From: Cristatella mucedo
Lineage: Eukaryota > Bryozoa > Phylactolaemata > Cristatellidae
Direction: 5' to 3'
DNA length: 64,000 bases
NCBI GenBank assembly: GCA_009760855.2
Contig: WPIO01000117.1
Span: 1,091,001-1,155,000 of the forward strand
Below are positions 34,669 to 44,450 of this stretch, piece by piece; position 1 is the first letter of the stretch; each line of letters starts with the position of its first letter. The notes beneath the pieces are model-generated. The model ran no database searches and was not told the DNA's origin. It saw only the letters and a list, made by a program, of their open reading frames with translations. Made by a program: the position numbers and the translations under genes.

Positions 34669-37499
34669 ATGGGAACTGATGTGAACTGAAAACCGGATGC
34701 GAACTGAAAACGCGCTAGCCTGTCCACTACGCACGCTGAAATGTACTCTCAAGTCCAATTCAGTTCGCGCGAATGACGCACGCGAGCGAGCGCCGGCTCG
34801 CTCGGGCGCGCGCGATCGCGCGCGCGCCGGCTATCGCCCCTCCGGGCCCGGAGGCCCTCTCCGGCTGGCTTACTCCTCTCCGGGGGGGTAGCCAGCAGTC
34901 AGACCGTAGCCTCTGCGTATTGGCGCGGCGCGCGAATGTGCCCGCATATTCGGGTCGGCTTCGTGCGGCGGCGGCCCAGCCCTACCTGATTAATGCGACG
35001 CGTCCGGCAGAGCCTGCTCGTCGAACGCGTTCCGCACCGCACGCGGTCGACCAGCGATGCCGAGGCGACGGCGGCCGGAAGGAGGAATGCAGTGGAGGGT
35101 CGGTGCTAGTTTCGCGCTCGCAACGGGTGCGCCGGAACGCGTCGCGGCGACGACCAGCGGCGACGGAGAGCCGGAGCGCGTCGGCCCTGCGCGCGAGCGC
35201 TCCCAGGCATTGGTGCGGCGCGCGCGCAGGGTTAAGACCGAGGGAAGCGAGCCCGATTTGTTTCGCCTACGCCGCCGCGCCTACGCTTGTGGCGTGCTCG
35301 CTACGCTTATGCACCGTACGCTCCGGACGGACGGCTCGCGCCTGCACAGCGGACAGCGGCGGCGGCGGCGGGGGGGGGGGCCGGCGAGAGCCTCCGCCCG
35401 CGTCGCTGGCGGCCGTCTGTCCGGAGCGAATGCGTCGCCGCCGCCGCACGTCGGGGTGCAGCGCCGTCGGTGTGCCGACCGCTTTCCCATCTGCGCGCGC
35501 TGCTCGGCGAGTGACCGTCTGCGACCGGCGCGCGCGCGCAAGCGGCTTCCATTGGCGGCAGCCGAACGGGCGGCGCCAGGTGCCTACCCCACCCGGCGAC
35601 GGCCGCCGCGAAGCCACCGGAACGCGCTGTCGCGCAGGCTCGCAAGGAAGCGCCGTAGCGTCTCGCGAGCGCTGGCGAAGCGGCGGACGCGCGGCTGCCG
35701 CGGCCGTCAGTGCGCGAGGAAGGTCAAGGACGTTTCCCGCCTCGAGGTCTCCGGCAGACAGGCCCGCGCGCGGCGGCGGCGGCGGCAGGTCCTTCGTCGG
35801 CGTCGCTGGAGCTCGCCGCTGTAGGCTTTTGACTCCAGCTCGCGGCGGCGTCGCGAGCGAGCAGCGGCGCAGCGCGGTGAGCGGAGGACGCGTCCGCCCG
35901 CGGCGAGACCGACTGCGACGACTGGACGGTCGCATAGAAGCCGCCGCGTCCGCGGCGGCATTCCGCTGCCGGCATTTCGCACCGTCTTGGCTCTCGACTG
36001 CGACGCCTATCGAATCGCAAGGAGGCCCCGCTCCCTCGCCACCGCCGCGATATTGGCCCCTGCGTCAAACGCTCGCGCGCACGCGTGCACTAGCACGTAC
36101 CGGAGAAGGGTCGGCAGGCATCCCACGGAGGAGGGACCGCTGCAGCGGCTGACGCGTCCCGCGAGGGGCGGCAGGGGGAGGACCCGCTGCGCGGCGGCGG
36201 CCCACCCTTCGCAGATGCTCCATCGCCCATCTTAAGCCTGATTTAGACGGCGAGTCCTGCTTCCCGGCTTTACTGGCGGCAGAGCTCGCTGGTCGCCCGC
36301 CGAGCTCGGCCTCCGCCCCCCCCCCGCAAACGGGCGAGTACCGGACGCACAGCCCGCAGTTCGCAGGCCGCGGCTAGGCGGCGGATTTAGCGCGCCAACT
36401 CGGCGCGTCGAATGACGTCAACTACGTCACCTAAGAGCGCTTGCGGTCGTCGACCAATCATCGGCGACCGTAAACCGGTGCGCCGAAGGGGAGAAAAACA
36501 AGATAAGATTGGCAGCCATTGGTCGAAGGTTGTTCCGATTTTGTTACGGGTCGCCGAGCCGCGCCATCCGGCGCGGCGCCGTCGAGCGGAGCCGCGGCGC
36601 GGCGGAGGGGCAAACGAAGGAAGGGTGGAAAACAGAGGCGACCGTCCGATTCCCGAGAATCGCCTCTCCCCCCCCCACACGCACACGCACACGCAGATTC
36701 CTGGTCAGCGCCGATCCCTGTTCGTCGCCGCTGGGGCGGGCGAGGGGCCGGTTTGGCGATTAAGGACGGCGCGGCGGACGGCGACGACCTCCGGCGCCGG
36801 CTCCGCTGCGCACCGCCGAGCGGCCGCCCGCTTAGAAGGAACGCAGAAGCTAGGCTAGGGCTGGCGCCTCGCGGCTGCGCCGGCCGCCGTCAGCGCCTGG
36901 GCCGCACTCCCGCCCACCGCAGCCACGCCGTTTGGAGAGCCCGCCGCCGCCGCTGCCGATTGCACGCCGCCGCCGCCGCAGCCGGACGAGCAGCGGGAGC
37001 AGACGGAGCAGTCGAACGCGCTGCACTGGACCGGTGTCGCGCGAGACGTGCGCCGCGCGATCGGCGACCCGCGCGCGCGCGCGATCGGCGGCCGGTGGCG
37101 TCGCGCGGATCCGCGCTCGCCGGAAGCGTGCGAGCGCGTCGCCACCAACAACGCGATCTTCTGCTGGAGGGGGGCTGGCTGGCTGGCTGGCTGGCTGGGA
37201 TCGCTACGCGCTTCCGGAAGCAGCGCTCGCGGCAGCGCGCGCCCACAGCGGAGAACCCGCGCCGCCCGCCCGCCCGCCCCTTTCGCGCCCGCTCCCAGCT
37301 ATTTTTGGAAGCGTCTCGGCGTGGCTCGCGGCGGCGGCGGCCCCGGGGTGCCGCTCCTCCTCCGACGACAATCGCTGCGCTACCCTCTCTGAGAAGGGGC
37401 TCAAAGCGCGGTATTAGCTCCGTCGTTAATGGATATTATTCACGGGTGCTGACATATAAGTTAATAACTCACGTTGAATTAAGAGCGCGTGACTTCATT
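34669..37499. other. CpG-rich region upstream of the Tis11 gene
   Basis: Continuous GC/CpG-rich DNA ending near 37390, about 280 bp before the predicted start site. Frames of several hundred codons (for example 34773-36152) are expected here because stop codons are rare in GC-rich DNA. They are Arg/Ala/Gly-rich and overlap on both strands. Contains C-runs (36317-36325, 36670-36677), a G-run (35370-35379) and (CTGG)n near 37176-37198. Plausibly the CpG island / distal regulatory region of the gene. Confidence 0.5.
34802..34832. repeat. Alternating GC palindrome, Z-DNA prone
   Basis: GCGCGCGCGATCGCGCGCGC is a perfect 20-bp palindrome of alternating purine-pyrimidine. It is immediately preceded by an inverted repeat CGAGCGAGC/GCTCGCTCG. 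Confidence 0.85.
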
Positions 37500-37567
37500 G
37501 GGATGACTGGCGTTGCACTGAGGGGGGAAGCGGGCGGGCGGGTTGCAGGGATAGGCGCGTCACGTGG
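37500..37567 (+). promoter_or_regulatory. Proximal promoter motifs of Tis11
   Basis: TGACTTCA (37500-37507, CRE/AP-1-like), an inverted CCAAT box ATTGG (37507-37511), GGGCGGGCGGG (about 37531-37541, GC box) and an E-box TCACGTGG (37560-37567). All lie within about 170 bp of the predicted start. Motif matches only; their use is inferred. Confidence 0.4.
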
Positions 37568-37641
37568 TACCCGGCGGTGCCTACTCTCGAATGATTGACG
37601 GGCTGGAGTAACCGCCTCCATTCCACGCGGCCTCGGCGCAT

Positions 37642-37673
37642 TATAAATGCGTCCACGCCCGCCAGTTGTCAGT
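37642..37673 (+). promoter_or_regulatory. Core promoter of Tis11: TATA box and initiator
   Basis: TATAAAT at 37642-37648 and an initiator TCAGT at 37669-37673 put the likely +1 (A, 37671) 29 nt after the first T of the TATA box, the normal metazoan spacing. The 74-nt leader to the first ATG (37745) contains no upstream ATG. Confidence 0.7.
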
Positions 37674-37744
37674 ACGTTGCGTCGCACGCGGAGCGAACCG
37701 AGACTGAGAGGTTGCCTTTAACACGCTACAACGATACAGCGCCG

Positions 37745-39063
37745 ATGCCGGCCTCTCTGCTGGAAGCCATGTTTGGCGATCTCCTATACCAGGCTGCGGT
37801 AAGTAGGCGCACTCTCGCGCCCCGGAGCCGGGCCGCTGCGTCCTCCGTCGTCCGCCGCGTACTCGAAAAGGCGTTTCCTCTGCCTCTCGGGTCCCGCGCC
37901 CGCTGGCGTGACGTGCCGGGCTGGCGCCGCCGCCGCTCGCCACTCGCGAGGGCAGCCGCTCCCGCTCCGCGCGCTCATGCGCGCCGTCACCATTGCAGCC
38001 TCGAGGCGGAGGACCCGCGGTCGCCCACCACGAGAGACGGCCGACCATGGCCGGACATCCGGCGAGCGTAGCCGGCGGCGGCGGCAGAATGAGCGGCGGC
38101 GTCGGCGGCGTCGCTTTCTCAGCCGATGGCGCCAGCGCCTACGCTGCGGCCAAGATCGACCGGCGCGCGGCAAGCGAGGCGTGCCTGAAACAGCTGCAGC
38201 ACGGCGGCCTATCGCCGCCGAGCCACCACCACCACCACCACCAGCTGGTGCTGCTGCAGCAGCAGCAGCAGTCGCTACCGCAGTCGGTGAAGGATATCGC
38301 CGCCTCCGGCAAGGCGGCCGCGGCTGCTGCTGCCGCCGCCGCCGTCGCTCAGAGCGCCGTCGCGGCGACGGCGTCGCGCTACAAGACGGAGATGTGCCGC
38401 CCGTTCGAGGAGACGGGACACTGTCGCTACGGCTTCAAGTGTCAGTTCGCGCACGGCGCTCACGAGCTGCGCAACCTGAGCAGGCATCCCAAGTACAAGA
38501 CGGAGCTCTGCCGCACCTTCCACAGCACCGGCTTCTGCTCGTACGGGCAGCGGTGCAACTTCATTCACAACGACGACGAGCGACAGTCGCCTGCGGCGGC
38601 TGCGGTCGACGCGCGGCGGCCGCGCGCGCTGAGCATAGCCGCCATGGGCTCCGCGGGCGACAGTCCCGCGTCCTCGGTGAGCGGTGACAGTCCGAGCTCG
38701 TCCCCCGGCTTCCTGACGGACGACGTGTTCGGCGGCGGACGCGCGGCCGCCGCCGCCCACTTTTTTCCCAGCTCGCCCGTGTCGCCCATAGGCGCGCGGC
38801 GCTGCTACGGCGGCGGCGGCCACCGTCACAGCAGCGCTGCCGGCTCGGCCCACAAGCTCTTCGGCGGCGTCGTCTGCGGACCCGAATCTTCCTCGCACGA
38901 TTCGGGTTTCTCCCTGGACGACCTGGCCAGCCCGCCGAGTCCTGTGCCGAGCGACGACTACGCCAGCGCAGCCGCCACGACGTTTGACCTGTGCGGGCTG
39001 CACCAGTCGCTGTTTCAGCAGCTGACCATTGGCGGCGGTGGTGGTGGTCGAGAGCTCAACTAA
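37745..39063 (+). CDS. tis11: Tristetraprolin/TIS11-family CCCH zinc-finger mRNA-decay factor (join 37745-37798, 37999-39063)
   Basis: Predicted 372-residue ZFP36/TIS11 protein. This family binds AU-rich elements in mRNA 3' UTRs through a tandem CCCH zinc finger and recruits deadenylation and decapping machinery in the cytoplasm. Visible domains: a short leucine-rich N-terminus from exon 1 (residues 1-18); a low-complexity region with six His (about 38226-38243), five Gln and ten Ala; and the tandem fingers at residues 145-208 (38377-38568). Finger 1 is C151-X8-C160-X5-C166-X3-H170 with lead-in RYKTEMC; finger 2 is C189-X8-C198-X5-C204-X3-H208 with lead-in KYKTELC. The linker is the family's 18 residues. 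After the fingers come Ser/Pro-rich stretches, one RPRALS basophilic-kinase site, and a C-terminal [11 protein letters not shown] resembling a nuclear export signal. The family's C-terminal NOT1-binding motif (RLPIF-like) is not present. A start at the strong-context ATG 38047 without splicing is an alternative. Confidence 0.93.
37799..37998 (+). other. Intron of Tis11 (200 nt, phase 0)
   Basis: Donor GCG|GTAAGT at 37799 is a perfect consensus. Acceptor CACCATTGCAG|CC ends at 37998. Both sides are phase 0, so the reading frame of exon 2 is continued. A single intron after a very short first coding exon is the usual architecture of ZFP36-family genes. The pyrimidine tract before the acceptor is weak, so the exact acceptor is the less certain end. 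Confidence 0.75.
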
Positions 39064-39480
39064 GCCGCATCCGAGGCCCATGTATGACTTGTCATTCCTT
39101 AACTACTTATTTATTTTATCGTATTAAGCCTGGGTCGATGTCGCGCGCTGTTGACACGTCACGTGGTGACGGCTCATAACTAGAAAAATACTTGTTTGAG
39201 GTTCTGATGCAATTTCACTTTTTGTAAGGACTGCTGCCCGGCCGCAAGAGGGTGCCTGCGAGCTGGCAGCAGCTCTGCTGCTGCACCACCCGCTCGCCGT
39301 GGTCGAGTTGTCGATTGTAGCAAGTTATTTATTTTTAATCTTTTGTATGTTCATGCATTTTGACAATTTTCAACTGCGAACCATGTGGGGGAGTGACTCC
39401 CGAGCTGCGTTTCTCATAACACCCAAAGAAGATTCGTTAGTATTTAATTTTGAAATATTTGTTATAATACAAGGTCAAGT
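39064..39480 (+). promoter_or_regulatory. AU-rich 3' UTR with two TTP-binding nonamers
   Basis: After the TAA stop the base composition switches from GC-rich to AT-rich. The DNA equivalent of UUAUUUAUU, the optimal tristetraprolin site, occurs exactly at 39107-39115 and 39325-39333. Another ATTTA lies at 39442-39446. No AATAAA was found; AATACA at 39466-39471 is a weak candidate poly(A) signal, so the 3' end is uncertain. Confidence 0.75.
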
Positions 39481-40493
39481 TGTTGATACTGCACGGGTTT
39501 TAACTTTTGCTGGCAACTGACACGAGTAAAGCGGCCTACGACCGCGAAAGTCCCCTTCGCTGGCGACGCTCGTCGGCACGGCTAGGTCATAGGTCATAAG
39601 CGTCCTAGACCCGTACCGCACGGTGGCGACATATCCGCACGAGTGGCAATGACGTGCCGTTGTAGCTTGCGGCCGCTGGACGAGCCAATCGGCCATCGCC
39701 CTAGGATCTGCCATCGCGGGAGGAGAGGATGCGAAGGAGGAGGGGCGAAGCGAAGCGCTCCAAGAGAAGATGCCAACGTTCGGTGGCCTACAATTAGTGC
39801 GCGGCTCACGACAAGCTGTCGCTCGCGGGACTTGATGAGTCAGTGCCGGGTGCTCCTCCGTGCGATCGTGGTGGAGTAATCCACCGCTAAACCTTAGCAG
39901 TGGCAGCGCGTTGCAGCGAGCCCACTCCCATCGCTATGGCGTCACGGTGCGTGCGGGCGCTCAGCGTCTCAGTCCGGTCGGCCGCTCAGCGGCGCCAGAT
40001 GCCAGCTATAGACGTTCGATGAATGGTGGCAGTTTATTAAGCCTTGATTTGCAGCGCAGATACGAGCTGCCCATATAATGAGCTATACAATACGCGTCTT
40101 TTCAGCGCACAATGGAGCTGCGGCTTAAATGGGTTTTCCCGGCGCCACGAAGCCGTCAGGACCGACGTGTCTCCAGGCCGGCTCAGATGGACTGAGCTGA
40201 GTGGCTGCTACGGCGGCGGGAAGCGAACGACGGTCCTGACGGGTATTCCGAGAGCGGCCTGGCGGTACTGGTGCGGCTGTGTTTGTTCGGCCGCTCGGCC
40301 GCCGTCACGAGCCGAGCGCTGCCGTGAGGGCGGCTTCGGCGGAAGGGAGGCGGCCGCCGACGCGAAGCGAACAGCTTCGCTTGCTCGCAGCCTGTCGCTG
40401 CCATAGGTAGCCGCGCGGCTCCCAACGCGCCCGCTCCGCGCGGGTCTTGGAGCATCCGACAAAAGAGCCGCAAAAGCCGCTGCTGAGCGCGCT
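39481..40493. other. Anonymous sequence downstream of Tis11
   Basis: Moderate to high GC, no gene recognised. Confidence 0.4.
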
Positions 40494-40541
40494 CGTCAGC
40501 TGCGAGCGCCGGCGGCCGGCCGCCGGCGCTCGCAGCTGACG
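40494..40541. repeat. Perfect 48-bp palindrome
   Basis: The left half, starting CGTCAGCTGCGAGCGCCGGC, is exactly complementary to the right half with no spacer (centre between 40517 and 40518). GC content is very high. Confidence 0.95.
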
Positions 40542-40576
40542 TCGTCGGCTGCTCCGGCGCGGAACGAACGGCGCCC

Positions 40577-40640
40577 GCCCCCCCCCCCGGCCCCCCCCCC
40601 CCCCCCCCCCGCGCCCGCCCCCCCCCCCCGCGCCCGCCAC
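40577..40640. repeat. Long C-run cluster (G-quadruplex prone on minus strand)
   Basis: About 64 bp of C-runs of 9-18 bases separated by GG or GCG. Repeats such as this are also assembly-error prone. Confidence 0.9.
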
Positions 40641-41257
40641 GCACGATGAGGTCAGGGCGGAAAGCTGGAAACGGGTTTCGCTGAGCGGCCCGGTTGCTGC
40701 AGTGCGGCTCAGGCCGACAGCCTTACGGCCCGAGAAAGCGCGGGAGGGCGGGCGAACGTGGCCGACGAGAGTTTGGGATTTTGGCGAGCGCGCGCCGCCG
40801 CCGGCCGCGCCGCACGTGCGCACAGACGAACTCGATTGCCGCCATCCGAGCCCTCATTCCAGTCGCGGCGCCGGCTCGCTCAGTTCACCGGTGTCGCCGA
40901 GCTCGCTCGGTGCGCGGCGGCGCCTGCAGCGCAGCGCCCCGCCTTTACCCGAGCAGAGACCTGCAGCAAGCACGCAGCCGGGCGGCCGCCGCCGATCTCG
41001 GTCCCGCCACGACCGGCTCGGCTCGCACGAGGGCGGCGCTTATGTTCGCGTTGGAGGCGGGGTGCGCATTAGTGGCTTCCGAGTGGCTCGGAGCCCGAGG
41101 AGAAGGAGGAGGACGGCCCGACGATGCCCGAGTCCGGCTCGCCGCCGCCGCGCGCCAGCCGCGTGCCCTCGAGGCCGACCTGACTCGGGGGCGGCGAGGA
41201 GGAGTGGCCGGCCGCCTTGAGGTCAGAGTCGTCATCGGCGGCCGATTCTCTCTGCGC
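40641..41257. other. GC/CpG-rich block
   Basis: No domain in any of the long overlapping frames. Confidence 0.4.
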
Positions 41258-41263
41258 TCTCTC

Positions 41264-41302
<39 letters not shown>
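41258..41302. repeat. (CT)n microsatellite
   Basis: Imperfect (CT) with one CCCT interruption. Confidence 0.9.
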
Positions 41303-41305
<3 letters not shown>

Positions 41306-41820
41306 CTACCCATGCGGCCGGCCCGTCGACAAACAGTGGCCTGCCACCGGTTTGTAAGCCGAGGCTGGGCGAAGCCATAAACGGCCATTATGGACCGGCG
41401 TCGCGGTGGCTCCAGAGTGGCTTTACACTAAGTGTCACTCTGAACAGAATGGTGGCTCGGCCACAGTGCCAGTGCTAATGGCGGAGGAGTATAAACAAAA
41501 CATGTTTACCGTATGAGATGTTTATGCTGGCCAGCGAAAACAGGAAAGGATAACAGTGAGCGCCGCAGCAGAACAAAGCCGAGCGCCGGCCGGCACGGAC
41601 AGTTAAGCTAGCTGCTTTGATGGATCGCCTCCCCCTCCGCCGCCGAGCGAGAGCGCCAGTGCACTTTAGTTAGGGTATGATGACTCAACCGCGAAAGCTG
41701 CCTCCTCCCACCATTGAGATAGATACTTTGTGGGACCTATAACGTATATCTATGGCGCGACGAGCGTGCGAAATAATGACAGCAGTAATCATTGCTGGCA
41801 GAAGCAGCTCCGTTTGTGCG
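41303..41820. other. Anonymous sequence
   Basis: Transition from the GC-rich block to lower GC; nothing recognised. Confidence 0.4.
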
Positions 41821-41974
41821 GCGCTAGAAGAGCCGTACAGGCTATCAACATCCACCCACCAGTTGCAGTTGGCAATAACGAATCACCCAGCTGCAGGATT
41901 CGAACTTACGACCTCGGTCTTCTCGGTCCCTTGAAGAGCCAGCACCTTACTTCCTGGGCTATCACGGCCCCAGT
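41821..41974 (-). mobile_element. SINE A-related copy, diverged
   Basis: Minus strand: head GCCGTGATAGCCCAGG, B box GTTCGAATCCTGCAG, body GATAGCCTGTACGGCTCTTC. The 3' end is lost. The anticodon-stem region differs from other SINE A copies, so it may be a subfamily. Confidence 0.65.
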
Positions 41975-42244
41975 AATCTCCATCCTTTTTGCTTTTTTTT
42001 TGCCGTGCAGGCACTCACGCCCGGTGTCTGCCACTCTGGGACGATGCCACGCACAACCCTTCGTATGCAAGTGCCCACCAAGTCAGCGGTTGACTGTAGA
42101 GAGCACCCACTCGTTAGGCCGGTGGTGACCACACACGCCCCTTCCCGCCCTCCTGCCGGTCGATTTCGATGTGATTGCTCTTGTTGATCAGACTTTACCT
42201 TTCGTGATCTGCTGTCGTCTATAGCCTTCGGTAGACCAGTTGCT

Positions 42245-42438
<194 letters not shown>

Positions 42439-42449
42439 CCTCTGCGAAA

Positions 42450-43373
42450 AGTGATTAAGGCCCGTGGAATAGGATATCACTTTTATGGTGACGATACTCA
42501 GCTGCATTTGTCCTTCAAACCGTCGGAATCTGCTGCAGCAACTGAATGCTTACCTTGCCAACATTCGATCCTGGATATCGGGAAACTTCTTAAAACTAAA
42601 TGACGATACAACCTAACTGCTGCTCATAGGACACCCTAAGCGTGTGGCTGGATTAAAGGCTTTGCTCTTCTAATTGGTAAGCCATGATGGCACACTAGGT
42701 AGGGTGGTTACTTTTCACGACCCCTGTCCCGAGGTCATGGGTTCGAATCCTTCGGTGAGCGATCCTTTATCGCTGCTACAAGCGGTGGTGATAGCCGTAA
42801 AGGCTCTTCTGTCGCTATACAAAAGAGGCTGTTAGAATCAGATTGTATTTTTTAAAGGTGATGCTGTCGTGCGACCACCACCACGTGCTCAAAGTTCAAG
42901 TGTCGTTTTCTACAGCTGTCTAAATTTTAAAAGCTTCATTCAGAAGACTGCTTCTACAGCTAGCCATCACGTCCGATCCCTATCTAAGATTAAGAGCTGC
43001 TTTCCACGGTGGCTTGCAAAAAATTTAACTAGCTCCTTAGTTCTGTCTCGGCTTGATTATTGTAACTCTCTTTTGGCTGAGCTACGAAAGGAAGCCACTA
43101 GGGCCACTGCAGCTGGCTAAGAATATGGCTGCAAGGCTAGTCTTTAAGGCCCAGAGGTTGGACCCCACGTCTCCTTTACTAAAAGAGCTAAGATGGCTGC
43201 CAGTTGAGCAACGGATAAAGAGCAAAGTTCTTATGCTGACCCACAAGGCCCGCCACGGCTTGGCTCATCCATACCTAGCTGAACTGCTGCACCAGTTTCA
43301 GCCTCCTCGTGCCCTGTATGGAGTATGTAGGTCCTGTATGGACAATAAATTAGCTGTTCCATTCTTGGCTTAA
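42450..43373 (+). pseudogene. LINE D reverse transcriptase remnant
   Basis: Coding remnant of the element above. The two catalytic aspartates of the YxDD box are intact, but at least two frame breaks and the SINE insertion make it non-functional. The longest intact piece is the C-terminal 43053-43373 frame. Confidence 0.8.
42679..42844 (+). mobile_element. SINE A nested in LINE D
   Basis: Full copy: head GCCATGATGGCACACTAGG, B box GGTTCGAATCC, body GATAGCCGTAAAGGCTCTTC, end AGAGGCTGTTAGAATCAG. It sits between two halves of the RT coding sequence. Confidence 0.88.
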
Positions 43374-43520
43374 AACCGTTGGCAACAGAAGCTTTAGCTC
43401 TGCAGGTCCTAGACTGCTATCGAATGCGTATCGAAAGCCACTTAAGCTGTGAGCGCGCTAAACAAACTCTCCTGTGTAACACCCACCTAAGTCTTTATGG
43501 CTTTGTGGAGTTACAATCTC

Positions 43521-43974
<454 letters not shown>

Positions 43975-44258
43975 TCATCATCGTCAATCTCGGCCGATGA
44001 CTTACTGATGCTCACTTATTGGCACTCGTGGCGGCTGACTTTTCGCTCTGTTTGTGGGGCAACATCGCATTGTGAACGTCGCCCAATGAGTGTCTTAATG
44101 GAAATGCAACAGAACCGACCGCGACAGCTTGTACCACCAGAGCAGCCACAAGTAGTCTATCACTTTCACTCTTAGCTAGGACCATCCAAGCGGCAGCAGG
44201 CCAGACTATTTGACCGAAGAAACTGCGGGGGGGGGGGGAAGGGGAGGCATGCTCGGCG

Positions 44259-44450
44259 CTGGTTTGATCCAGTGGTCTTGCGACATATATTATATATTTA
44301 TTATATTATATATTTTTATATTATATATTATTATATTTTTATATTATATTATTATTATATTATTTTTTATATTATATTATTATATTTTTATTATTATATT
44401 ATATTATATAATATATATTATATATATTACATATATTTGCGATATATATT
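44259..44450. repeat. SINE C head followed by TA-rich low complexity
   Basis: GCTGGTTTGATCCAGTGGTC (44260-44279) is a SINE C head truncated after 25 bp. About 165 bp of TATTATA/TTATTATT low-complexity sequence follows. Confidence 0.7.

Larger units (their letters stand above)
42450..43520 (+). mobile_element. LINE D, RT 3' half, with nested SINE A
   Basis: Non-LTR retrotransposon remnant. The catalytic box reads FYGDDTQLHLSF with F-Y-G-D-D at 42481-42495. Next come a thumb-like segment with a frameshift and stop near 42600, a SINE A insertion (42679-42844), and SFIQKTASTASHHVRSLSK and LSRLDYCNSLLAELRKE (about 42925-43090). After a frame change come KNMAARLVFKAQRLDPTSPL and LRWLPVEQRIKSKVLMLTHK (43115-43240). 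The 3' UTR (GAATGCGTATCGAAAGCCAC ... GTCTTTATGGCTTTGTGGAG) is the sequence shared with Unit D. It is 5'-truncated at a (CT)n. Confidence 0.85.

Noticed and set aside
34773-36152. 459-codon open frame upstream of Tis11
   Set aside because: It lies in extremely GC-rich DNA where stops are rare. It is Arg/Ala/Gly/Pro-rich, overlapped by other long frames on both strands, and lacks any recognisable domain.
37993-39063. Unspliced start at codon 37993 (TTG)
   Set aside because: It is not an ATG and overlaps the predicted splice acceptor. The spliced model from 37745, or ATG 38047, is more plausible.
38275-39081. 268-codon minus-strand frame
   Set aside because: Antisense to exon 2 of Tis11, where the + strand encodes two intact CCCH fingers.
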